A DNA stretch of 17,775 nucleotides from DATLHO01 sp035539855 (GTDB lineage: Bacteria > Bacteroidota > Ignavibacteria > OLB7). Within the stretch, counting starts at the first letter, position 1. Each line of letters begins with the position of its first letter. The DNA lies in NCBI GenBank assembly GCA_035539855.1, contig DATLHO010000325.1, forward strand, positions 1 through 17,775. Reading direction: 5' to 3'. Of this stretch, positions 6,967 through 13,667 are shown in pieces. The notes under the pieces are model-generated. The model searched no databases. It was given only the letters and a program-made list of their open reading frames with translations, and was not told the origin of the DNA. The translations under genes were made by a program, and so were the position numbers.

Positions 6967-7683
6967 ATGAGCAACGAGTCGAAACTGCGCGCGGGACGTC
7001 GTCAGCCGTCGCGCGCCGAGCGGCGGCATCCGGCCAGAAAGTCGACGGTGCGGCAGAACCTCCTGTGGGTCGCCGGCGTGCTGGTCGTGGTCGTGGCGGC
7101 GGCGAATTTCCAGTGCCCGCTCAGCACCGCCGAGAATGCGTCGGGCGTCGCCGGCGAGACTCCGGCGGGATCGCAGAGCGCCGAGGGCGCGACGGCATCG
7201 GGCGTCTTCGTCGCTCCGGTGACGAGCGTCGCGTCCGCGGCGACATCAGAGCAGGCGCCCGATTTCTCGTGGACCGATGCCGATGGCGTCAAGCGATCGC
7301 TGTCTGAATATCGCGGCAAGGTCGTGATGGTGAATTTCTGGGCGACGTGGTGTCCGCCGTGCCGCGCCGAGATGCCGGGCATCGTCAGCCTGCGCAACGA
7401 CCTCGTCGACGACGGCGTCGAGGTGATCGGCGTCGCGATCGGCGAGCGGCCGCCGGAGGGCACCTCGGCCGAGGCGCACGTGGCGGCGTTCGCGGCATCG
7501 CGCGGCGTCACCTATCCGCTGGTGACCGGCAGCGACGCGCTCGCCGACGCGTACGGCGGCATCAACGCGATCCCCACGTCGTTCATCATCGATCGCGACG
7601 GACGCATCGTCGAGACGATCGAGGGATCGCGCGACGAGGCTGAATTCCGCGCGTCGATCGCTCGGGCGATGAGCCGGCCGTAG
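6967..7683 (+). CDS. Membrane-anchored TlpA/ResA-type thioredoxin
   Basis: A 238-aa protein with a basic N-terminus (1-30), one membrane segment (about 31-47), a Ser/Ala/Thr-rich linker (about 52-95) and an exported thioredoxin domain (about 96-236). The active site is WATWCPPC (C129, C132) and the cis-proline motif is AIPTSFII (P203). Proteins of this kind reduce disulfides in exported proteins or apocytochromes outside the membrane; the partner here is unknown. The ATG at 6967 has GGGAG shortly upstream and gives a proper positive-inside anchor; the in-frame extension further upstream overlaps the regulator gene and looks non-coding. It lies 197 bp after the SufR-like gene, on the same strand. 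That gap shows no convincing terminator, so co-transcription is possible but unproved. Confidence 0.9.
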   Translation: MSNESKLRAGRRQPSRAERRHPARKSTVRQNLLWVAGVLVVVVAAANFQCPLSTAENASGVAGETPAGSQSAEGATASGVFVAPVTSVASAATSEQAPDFSWTDADGVKRSLSEYRGKVVMVNFWATWCPPCRAEMPGIVSLRNDLVDDGVEVIGVAIGERPPEGTSAEAHVAAFAASRGVTYPLVTGSDALADAYGGINAIPTSFIIDRDGRIVETIEGSRDEAEFRASIARAMSRP

Positions 7684-7685
7684 CT

Positions 7686-7745
7686 CCGGCCGCAACGCCG
7701 GCCGCAACGCCAGTCGCAACGTCGGCCGCAACGCCAGTCGCAACG
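7686..7745 (+). repeat. Five tandem 12-bp repeats
   Basis: Five direct units of 12 bp follow the stop codon of the thioredoxin gene almost immediately. Two read CCGGCCGCAACG, two read CCAGTCGCAACG and one reads TCGGCCGCAACG. The common core is GCAACG. The unit length is a multiple of three, which keeps several frames open and creates spurious open frames on both strands. CCGGC/GCCGG inside the array can form a small hairpin. The role is unknown; slippage-generated 3'-UTR sequence is the simplest reading. Confidence 0.85.
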
Positions 7746-7794
7746 CAGGTCTTAGAGCGCCAATTCGAAGGCGCACATGTGCTCCCGGTCACGC

Positions 7795-7823
7795 TTGCAT
7801 TTGCAGCGACGACCGCGTATCGT
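7795..7823 (+). promoter_or_regulatory. Candidate promoter for the VOC-DUF899 unit
   Basis: TTGCAT (7795-7800) and TATCGT (7818-7823) are separated by exactly 17 nt. A perfect 10-bp palindrome GCACATGTGC (7773-7782) lies 12 bp upstream of the -35 and could be an operator. Both hexamers are imperfect, so confidence is low. Confidence 0.33.
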
Positions 7824-7844
7824 GTGCGCCGCTCCGCCATGCAC

Positions 7845-7870
7845 CGGGCGGACGCATCCGCGTCCGCCCG
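7845..7870 (+). other. Perfect 11-bp leader hairpin upstream of the VOC gene
   Basis: CGGGCGGACGC (7845-7855) and GCGTCCGCCCG (7860-7870) pair without mismatch around the loop ATCC. It would lie in the 5' leader of the VOC gene, about 40 nt before the Shine-Dalgarno. The sequence after it (CGCTGCTTTCCC) has only a weak T-run, so a terminator is possible but not convincing. Confidence 0.6.
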
Positions 7871-7919
7871 CGCTGCTTTCCCTACCGTCGTATTTCGAGC
7901 TCACCTCCAGGAGGATCAC

Positions 7920-8279
7920 ATGCCACGCGTCGTACACTTCGAAATCAGCGCCGATGACCCCGAGCGCGCAAAGGACTTCTACACCGGCGTCTTCGGCTGG
8001 GATTTCCAGAGCTGGGGCGGCCCGATGGACTATTACATGGTTCGCACGGGCGAGGGACCCGGCATCGACGGCGGCATGTTCAAGCGGCGCGGAGACGTCG
8101 GCCATGTCAACACGATCGACGTTCCGTCAGTCGACGACTTCGCCGCGAGCGTCGTCGCGAAGGGAGGCCAGGTCGTCGTGCCGAAGAATGCCATCCCAGG
8201 CATCGGATGGCTCGTCTACTGCAAGGACACCGAGGGCAACATCTTCGGCATGATGCAATCCGATCCGGAGGCGAAGTAG
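7920..8279 (+). CDS. VOC (glyoxalase/bleomycin-resistance fold) protein
   Basis: A 119-aa single-domain VOC protein. MPRVVHFEISADDPERAKDFYTGVFGW at the N-terminus and VYCKDTEGNIFGMMQ near the C-terminus are the two halves of the beta-alpha-beta-beta-beta fold. H6, H62 and E105 stand where metal ligands usually occur, so metal binding is plausible. Family members act as lyases, dioxygenases or small-molecule binders; nothing here names the substrate. The ATG at 7920 has a strong AGGAGG, which rejects the longer in-frame start near 7779. The gene ends 2 nt before the DUF899 start, so the two are co-transcribed and probably functionally linked. Confidence 0.88.
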   Translation: MPRVVHFEISADDPERAKDFYTGVFGWDFQSWGGPMDYYMVRTGEGPGIDGGMFKRRGDVGHVNTIDVPSVDDFAASVVAKGGQVVVPKNAIPGIGWLVYCKDTEGNIFGMMQSDPEAK

Positions 8280-8281
8280 CC

Positions 8282-8896
8282 ATGGACAATGCGAGCATCG
8301 AGCAGTCGCTGGCGCGTCTCGACGCGGAGATCAGCGAGCGCTTCTCCGAGATGACGGCTCTGCTGAAACAGTGGGCCGGCGCGCCGGTCGAGGACTACGA
8401 GCTGCTGGGTCCGGGCGGCGCACCCGTGCGTCTATCGGAGCTCTTCGGCACGAAGGACGACCTGATCGTCGTGCACAACATGGGCGCGAGCTGCGCCTAC
8501 TGCACGACATGGGCCGACGGCTTCAATGGCGTCGTGAAGCATCTCGAGGATCGCGCCGCGTTCGTCGTCATCTCGCCCGACCCGCCGGAGCGCCAGGCGG
8601 AGTTCGCTGCATCGCGCGGCTGGCGCTTCCGCATGGTCTCGTGCGCGGGAACCACGTTCGCAGCGGACATGGGGTACGCCCAGGAGAAGGACGGGAAGAC
8701 CTGGTACATGCCGGGCTACTCGACGTTCCGCCGCGACCCCGACGGATCGATCCGCCGCGTCGGCCGCGACTTCTTCGGACCCGGCGATCGGTACCTCTCG
8801 ATCTTCCACATGTTCGAGATGCTCGAAGGGGGGACCGGAGACTGGTATGCGCGGCATAGTTACGAGAAGGCGGAGCCGGCTGGAACATCGGGGTGA
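8282..8896 (+). CDS. DUF899 thioredoxin-like protein
   Basis: A 204-aa protein of the DUF899 thioredoxin-like family. After an N-terminal helical part (5-32) come LSELFGTKDDLIVVHNMG (51-68) and the motif SCAYCTTWADGFNG, with a CxxC pair at C71 and C74, then VVISPDPPERQAEFAASRGW and a conserved tail GPGDRYLSIFHMFEML. The WADGFNG context is characteristic of the family and distinguishes it from classical thioredoxins. No signal peptide is visible, so it is expected in the cytosol. The reaction is not established for the family; a redox role is suggested by CxxC. The ATG at 8282 lies 2 nt after the VOC stop, with GGAGG inside the end of that gene. The stop codon lies in the loop of a CGGGG/CCCCG hairpin (8889-8903). 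Confidence 0.88.
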   Translation: MDNASIEQSLARLDAEISERFSEMTALLKQWAGAPVEDYELLGPGGAPVRLSELFGTKDDLIVVHNMGASCAYCTTWADGFNGVVKHLEDRAAFVVISPDPPERQAEFAASRGWRFRMVSCAGTTFAADMGYAQEKDGKTWYMPGYSTFRRDPDGSIRRVGRDFFGPGDRYLSIFHMFEMLEGGTGDWYARHSYEKAEPAGTSG

Positions 8897-9000
8897 TACC
8901 CCGGCGCCGGATGGGGGGGAGTTGTACCGTACCATCCCGCACCCGCCATCATTGTACATTGTCGAGGCGCCCTAAGCGCCGCACCCGAACGACAACTTCA

Positions 9001-9039
9001 ACACCGCCGCCGCTGGCATCGATGCCGCGGCGGCGGTGT
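9001..9039. other. Near-perfect inverted repeat before the M3 peptidase gene
   Basis: A 13-bp perfect stem (9001-9013 with 9027-9039, starting ACACCGCC and ending GGCGGTGT) encloses TGGCATCGATGCC, which itself contains the 12-bp palindrome GGCATCGATGCC. The whole can fold as one long hairpin with a single bulged T. It ends 22 nt before the start codon. It may be the terminator of the DUF899 unit without a proper U-tract, an operator, or a leader structure of the peptidase mRNA. Confidence 0.7.
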
Positions 9040-9061
9040 CCGATTTCCGGATATCCGACGA

Positions 9062-10780
9062 ATGGCCTATCTGCACTACCCCGAGCGACCCGAGAGACTC
9101 ACCGCCGAATTCGTCGACGAGGTCTTCGAAGCGCTCATCGCGCGCATCGCAGAGGCCGAGGCGTCTCCTTCGGCGGACGACTGGGACGCGCTCGTGCGTG
9201 ACTGGAACGCGTTCCGGTTCTACTACTCGAGCGAGTGGTCGCGCGTGAACTTCCGGCTCAGCGCGAATTTCTCCGACGAGGACGCGATCGCCGCCGAGCA
9301 GTATTTCCGTGATCGGGTGATTCCGGCGGTCGACGATCGTGAGGATCACATCGTCTCGGCGCTGCTCGACTCGCGGCATCGTCCGGAGCTCGAGGCGCGC
9401 TACGGCCGGTACTTCTTCCGCCGCTCCGAGGTCGCGCGCGCCGCGATGGCCTCGGTCAACAGCGACCTGCGGATGCGCGAGGCCGAGCTGCAGAACCGCT
9501 ACAACCGCCTGAAGGCCACCGCGCAGGTCGTCGTCGAGGGCCGCGCGATGACGTTCGACGAGGCCGAGTCACTGTTCACCTCGCCCGATCGCGAGCTCCG
9601 CCGGCAGGCGTACTGTGCGACGAGCGAGTGGATCCTCGAGCGGCGCGACGAGCTCGCCGGGATCTTCGACGAGCTCGTCGCGATCCGCCATCGCATGGCG
9701 CTCAACCTCGGCTACGACGACTTCACGAAGCTCGGCTACGAGATGCGCGAGCGCACCGATTACGGACCGGCCGACACCGCGCGCTTCCGGCGGAACATTT
9801 TCAGCCACTTCCTGCCGATCAATCGCGCGCTCGTCGACGATCACGCGCGACGCATCGGCGTTGACCGGCTCTCGGTCATCGATCGCGCGTACGATCCCGA
9901 TCGCTCGCTGCCACGCGGCATCGCCGGTCCTGTCGAGACACAGCTCGACCGCGCGGCGCGCCTGTTCGCGTCGCTGTCGCCGCGTCTCGGCGAGCATTTC
10001 GCGACGATGCTCGACGAGAATCTCATCGACCTACCGAACCGTCCCGGCAAGTACGGAGGCGCGTTCTGCACCGCTCGTCACGACGAGGGCCGTTGCGCCG
10101 TGCTGCTGAATTCCGTCGGCGACGCGAGCGACGTCGTCACGCTGCTGCACGAGATGGGACACGCGTTTCAGAACTGGGAGAGCACCGGCATCGAGCTCTT
10201 CGATCTGCGCAGCCCGACCTCCGACGTCGCGGAGATCCACTCCACCTCGATGGAGTTCCTCGGCATGCGGCACGTCGACGAGCTGCTGCCGGAGGAGTAC
10301 GTCGGACGCTTTCGTCGCAACGCCTGGCGCAACGCCGTCAACCAGCTCGTCGGCATCGCGCGCGCCGACGAGTTCCAGCACTGGATCTACGAGCATCCGG
10401 AGGCGACGATCGACGAGCGCGAGCAGATGTGGGCCGAGATGGGCGAGCGCTACTCGAGCGGCCTCGACGTCACCGGCTACGAGCGCTACCAGCGCACGTC
10501 GTGGTACGAGATCGGCCACCTGTTCATGGCGCCGTTCTACATGATCGACTACGCGCTCGCGCGCCTGGTCTCGATGCAGCTCGCGCTCATCGACGACGAC
10601 GATCACGAGCGCGCAATGGCGATCTACCTCGAGCTCTGCGGTCTCGGCGGCACGCGCAGCTTCAAGGGAGCGGTCGAGCAGGTGGGATTACGATCGCCGT
10701 TCGAGGAGGAGATGGTGGCGGAGCTGGCGGCACGGGTCGGTGCGCGAATCGCGGGGGAGGGCGAGGAGGCCCGGGACTGA
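9062..10780 (+). CDS. M3 family oligoendopeptidase (PepF-like)
   Basis: A 572-aa zinc peptidase of family M3 that should cleave short peptides in the cytosol; no signal peptide is seen. The zinc site is LLHEMGHAFQ (H363, E364, H367) with the third ligand probably E391 in DVAEIHSTSMEF, the spacing expected for M3. YERYQRTSWYEIGHLFMAPFYMIDYALA near residue 485 is the usual substrate-side region, with conserved Tyr and His. The helical N-terminal part (1-200) is normal. The length agrees with PepF-type enzymes. The ATG at 9062 has only a weak upstream Shine-Dalgarno. It follows the VOC-DUF899 unit by 165 bp, with a strong hairpin between, so it is probably transcribed separately. A second M3-type gene begins at 16832. 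Confidence 0.92.
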   Translation: MAYLHYPERPERLTAEFVDEVFEALIARIAEAEASPSADDWDALVRDWNAFRFYYSSEWSRVNFRLSANFSDEDAIAAEQYFRDRVIPAVDDREDHIVSALLDSRHRPELEARYGRYFFRRSEVARAAMASVNSDLRMREAELQNRYNRLKATAQVVVEGRAMTFDEAESLFTSPDRELRRQAYCATSEWILERRDELAGIFDELVAIRHRMALNLGYDDFTKLGYEMRERTDYGPADTARFRRNIFSHFLPINRALVDDHARRIGVDRLSVIDRAYDPDRSLPRGIAGPVETQLDRAARLFASLSPRLGEHFATMLDENLIDLPNRPGKYGGAFCTARHDEGRCAVLLNSVGDASDVVTLLHEMGHAFQNWESTGIELFDLRSPTSDVAEIHSTSMEFLGMRHVDELLPEEYVGRFRRNAWRNAVNQLVGIARADEFQHWIYEHPEATIDEREQMWAEMGERYSSGLDVTGYERYQRTSWYEIGHLFMAPFYMIDYALARLVSMQLALIDDDDHERAMAIYLELCGLGGTRSFKGAVEQVGLRSPFEEEMVAELAARVGARIAGEGEEARD

Positions 10781-10957
10781 GTGGCGCCGTGACGAAGCCG
10801 TTCTCTTCGCAGATTGAGTCGTGACATGCGGTCGAGGCGGAACTCGAAGCCGAAGCCGATCCAGGCGAGGAACGACATACGCTGTTTCCACAAACGCCCT
10901 CAGCTCCAAGCCCCCGCATATCTCGACCTTTCGTCAAGCAAGCACTAAGCAAGGCCG

Positions 10958-11389
10958 GTGAAGATGATGGGAGACATCAGAGAAATTGTCGGGCAGAGGC
11001 TCCTTTCGGTGAGCGGCGCACTGCAGGACGATCCTCCGCCGAAGACAGCACGGTACGACTGTATTGTGCTTCGTTTGTCGGAGAGCGTCGTCGAGATTCG
11101 TTGGACCGACGACGCAGAGATAGCGTATTACATTCACGAAGTGGACGCGCAGCTACCTGAAGTGCCGGAGTGCACATGGATCCCGATCGCGTTGCGCGGG
11201 GTGGGCGATCCGGATCACGACATGGTAGTGTGGGTCTGGGATTGTGTGAACAACCTCGACGCGCGGGATCTTCTCATGTTCGCTCTCAATAATGATGAGC
11301 TCACGTTTGGCATCATTGCCGGCGGCGGGTGCAATCTTCAGGTTGTTGACGTCCGTATACGAGATTCCGCGGTCGTTTCATTGACGTAG
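10958..11389 (+). CDS. Hypothetical soluble protein
   Basis: I do not recognise this 143-aa protein. It starts with a GTG (ATG at 10964 or 10967 are alternatives; AAGG lies just upstream and would suit 10964). It has no signal peptide or membrane segment. The N-terminal part reads DIREIVGQRLLSVSGAL, followed by alternating beta-like stretches (YDCIVLRLSESVVEIRWTDD; DMVVWVWDCVNNLD) and a glycine-rich GIIAGGGC. It is acidic and rich in Trp and Val, as small adaptor or immunity-type proteins often are, but that is a resemblance only. GC is lower than the flanking peptidase gene (about 53% in a sampled line). It precedes another orphan gene on the same strand by 100 bp. Confidence 0.6.
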   Translation: MKMMGDIREIVGQRLLSVSGALQDDPPPKTARYDCIVLRLSESVVEIRWTDDAEIAYYIHEVDAQLPEVPECTWIPIALRGVGDPDHDMVVWVWDCVNNLDARDLLMFALNNDELTFGIIAGGGCNLQVVDVRIRDSAVVSLT

Positions 11390-11489
11390 GGCTCGCTGCG
11401 CGTATCGGCGGCCGTAGCACGGCGTCGTTCGACGCGAGCGGGCCTTCGCTCTGGCTATCGCAACAACAAGTCGGCTTTTAGAAGAGGAT

Positions 11490-11909
11490 ATGGCCAGGTT
11501 GACACCAAAGCACCGCACTATTGTTGCCGCGGGATGCCTTGTCGTATTGGCCGCGGTCGCTGTTCTCATGCATATGGCGTCGCAGAAAGCAACCCGAGCG
11601 CTCGAGGAGCGTGGAATCTGGGGCCGGGGCGTCGTAGTCGATATGACAGGCGTGGCGACACGGAGGGGACAATCTGGGCGGGCGGTTGTGTACTACATGG
11701 TGGATCCGCCAGAGGAATATCTTAAGGAGTGGATTGTCGAGAGCGACACCCATCGCGTGGGCGACACCCTTGCCGTATTGTTTGACCCGGGGAATCCCGG
11801 CCATCGAGAGGAATTCAATGCCGACAGAACACCGATGCAATACCTGGTGAATGACCGGTGGGTATCTAGGGGAACAGAGGTCTTGAGGGATCGGTCACTG
11901 ACTCCGTAA
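11490..11909 (+). CDS. Small membrane-anchored protein, DUF3592-like
   Basis: A 139-aa protein with one N-terminal membrane segment (about 9-29, TIVAAGCLVVLAAVAVLM) and an exported or exposed domain. The pattern GRGVVVDMTGV, then VVYYMV, then HRVGDTLAVLFDPGNPG resembles the DUF3592 layout, in which GDxxxVxYDPxNP follows two beta strands. Function is unknown in that family. GAGG lies 5 nt before the ATG at 11490, which supports the start. The GC content is lower than the chromosome around it, like the hypothetical gene before it. It converges with the redoxin gene on the minus strand. Whether it works with its neighbour is open. Confidence 0.62.
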   Translation: MARLTPKHRTIVAAGCLVVLAAVAVLMHMASQKATRALEERGIWGRGVVVDMTGVATRRGQSGRAVVYYMVDPPEEYLKEWIVESDTHRVGDTLAVLFDPGNPGHREEFNADRTPMQYLVNDRWVSRGTEVLRDRSLTP

Positions 11910-12030
11910 GCATCGGTCGCAAAGTCGTCGCCTCTTTCGCGACTGATCCACCCAGGCAGTCATGACCTCCCGACCGGCCGTAGGGTCGTCTGGATTCGAT
12001 CATAAGTCGCTCTCACCTCGCCGCACCCAA

Positions 12031-12663
12031 TCAGTACTTCACCGAACACCCATACGGCTGCGACGTCGCGACGCTTATCGGCTTGCCGGCGAGCGCCTCG
12101 TCGAGCGCCGCCGCGACGTGGTTGCGCGCCGTTGCGATGTCGTCGACGTCGGCCGATGGCGTGTCGTCGATTGCGCCGGTGTAGATCAGGACTCCCTTCG
12201 GGTCGATGATCGCGATCTGCGGGGTCGTGCGCGCACCGTAGGCGCGGCCGATCGTGCCGTCGGCGTCGAGCATCACCGCCGTCGCGTGCGATCCCTTTTC
12301 GGCGCTGATCGCGTTCCAGGCGTCGGGGCCGAGGTGGCCCTGCTTTCCGGGCGCCGAGGACGCGATCGACAGCCAGACGACTCCGCGCTCGGTGTACTTC
12401 TTCTGCAGCGCCTGCATGTTTCCGCTGGAGTAGTGCTTGCGCACGAAGGGACAGTCGTGGTTGATCCACTCCAGCACGACGTAGCTGCCGGCCAGGGATG
12501 CGAGCGAGCGCGACGCGCCCCGTGAATCGTTCGCCTCGAACGCAGGCGCCGCGGCGCCGACCTTCGCGAGCTGCGCGCCCGCATCGAGGCGCTCGGCGAG
12601 GAGGCCCGCCGCGAGCATCGCCAGTGCCGCGATCGCCGGTCGAAGCAGTCGTCCTTGTCTCAT
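12031..12663 (-). CDS. Exported redoxin with GCSVKY tail
   Basis: A 210-aa exported thioredoxin-fold protein. A signal peptide (about 1-30) precedes GAAAPAFEANDSRG, the strand VVLEWINHDCPFVRKHY (C71), GVVWLSIASSAPGKQGHL, the cis-proline TTPQIAIID (P148) and a C-terminal SQPYGCSVKY (C206). The active site has one cysteine (CPFV) instead of CxxC, so C206 may be its partner or it may act like a one-cysteine peroxiredoxin; this is inference. ATGs at 12669 and 12663 are both possible: the first overlaps the upstream stop as ATGA, the second has GAGGGA at 6-nt spacing and is preferred. It follows the DsbD-type domain gene with no gap, which implies a joint redox role in the periplasm. Confidence 0.85.
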   Translation of the reverse strand: MRQGRLLRPAIAALAMLAAGLLAERLDAGAQLAKVGAAAPAFEANDSRGASRSLASLAGSYVVLEWINHDCPFVRKHYSSGNMQALQKKYTERGVVWLSIASSAPGKQGHLGPDAWNAISAEKGSHATAVMLDADGTIGRAYGARTTPQIAIIDPKGVLIYTGAIDDTPSADVDDIATARNHVAAALDEALAGKPISVATSQPYGCSVKY

Positions 12664-12665
12664 GC

Positions 12666-13604
12666 TCATTCCCTCGATTTCGTTGAAGATCCATCGGGAT
12701 CCGCCTCGCGCTTGATCGCGATCGGCACATCGACGGTGATTGCCGGCAGCCCGCCGCCGTTCCATCCCTTCCCGCTCACGAGCACGCCGCGCAAATGCGT
12801 CGGCGGCTTCTCTTCGTATGCCGAGACCGGAACCGTGAGCACGATCGCGTTCTCGCGAGCCTCGACGGGCTGCGGCGCCGAGTGGTCGATGACGCTCTCC
12901 TCCGACGCGAAGAAATGCACGTCCGTCGGCAGCGGCACCATGCGCTGGGCGGCGTTGGTGACGACGATCTCGTAGCGGTCGCCGACGCGCAGCGCGTGCA
13001 TGTCGATCTTGCGAGCTGTCCGCGGCACGAGTCCGTCGGTCGCACCGAACTCGGCGTGATGCGTCGATGGCTCGCCGTCGCGCGCGCTCGCGACCGGCAG
13101 CGCGAGCGACAGCTCGGCCTTGCCGGGAATGCAGACGTCGTTGCAGACGAGCCACGAAGCCTTCGCGCCGATCGTCACGACGTCGCCGTCAGTCATCGCT
13201 GCCGGCGGTGTGATCGTCACCGGCAGGAGGATCGTGTCGTGGTACCCGTAGCTGATTTCCGGAGCATCGCCGAACAGCAATGGCGCGGGCCACTCGATCT
13301 CGCCGGCGGTGAAGCCCTCCGGCAGCGTCAGCTCGAGCGTCGTCGCCAGACCCGCGTCGCCGGGATTGCGCCAGTAGACGTGCCAGTCCTTCTCCAGCGC
13401 AATGCGCAGCCCGACCCGGAACGGCTTGCCGGGCGTCGCGGCGGCGTATTCGGGAACGAGCTCGACGGTGATGTGCGGCTGCGTCACGGGCTGCGCCATG
13501 AGCGCCGGCGAGGCGGCGCTCGTCGCAAGCGTGATCGTCGCGAGCGTGGCAGTCGCGAATGTTGCCGCACGCGTGAGCGCGAGCTGTGTACGTGGTCGTC
13601 GCAT
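12666..13604 (-). CDS. Stand-alone DsbD/ScsB N-terminal-type periplasmic domain
   Basis: A 312-aa exported protein with a signal peptide (hydrophobic Ala/Thr-rich 8-37). The body matches the periplasmic alpha domain of DsbD/ScsB-type thiol-disulfide interchange proteins: KDWHVYWRNPGDAG (72-85), EIEWPAPLLFGD (102-113), SYGYHDTILLPV (118-129) and ASWLVCNDVCIPGKAEL (149-165) with C154 and C158. In full DsbD/ScsB this domain is followed by a membrane electron-relay and a thioredoxin domain. Here the protein ends after about 150 further residues with no membrane helix, and a separate redoxin gene follows. It would therefore need a partner to be reduced, or act in another redox task. The ATG at 13604 lacks a good Shine-Dalgarno. 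It lies 63 bp after the M16 peptidase gene, on the same strand. Confidence 0.85.
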   Translation of the reverse strand: MRRPRTQLALTRAATFATATLATITLATSAASPALMAQPVTQPHITVELVPEYAAATPGKPFRVGLRIALEKDWHVYWRNPGDAGLATTLELTLPEGFTAGEIEWPAPLLFGDAPEISYGYHDTILLPVTITPPAAMTDGDVVTIGAKASWLVCNDVCIPGKAELSLALPVASARDGEPSTHHAEFGATDGLVPRTARKIDMHALRVGDRYEIVVTNAAQRMVPLPTDVHFFASEESVIDHSAPQPVEARENAIVLTVPVSAYEEKPPTHLRGVLVSGKGWNGGGLPAITVDVPIAIKREADPDGSSTKSRE

Positions 13605-13667
13605 GGGTGTCCATTGTGAACGGGAGATACCTTCCGGACGAAACGGGCGCCGGCATAGTGCCGTCGA

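Noticed and set aside
7684..7776. CRISPR-like array in the short repeats
   Set aside because: Units are 12 bp and contiguous without spacers; a simple tandem repeat.
10800..10893. Short minus-strand stretch with coding-like codons (SFLAWIGFGFEFRLDRM)
   Set aside because: Only about 25 codons, with a stop just upstream; could be a gene remnant but there is too little to support a pseudogene.
11916..11943. Imperfect hairpin after the DUF3592-like gene (GTCG-AAAG / CTTT-CGAC)
   Set aside because: Stem is interrupted and there is no T-tract; not convincing as a terminator.
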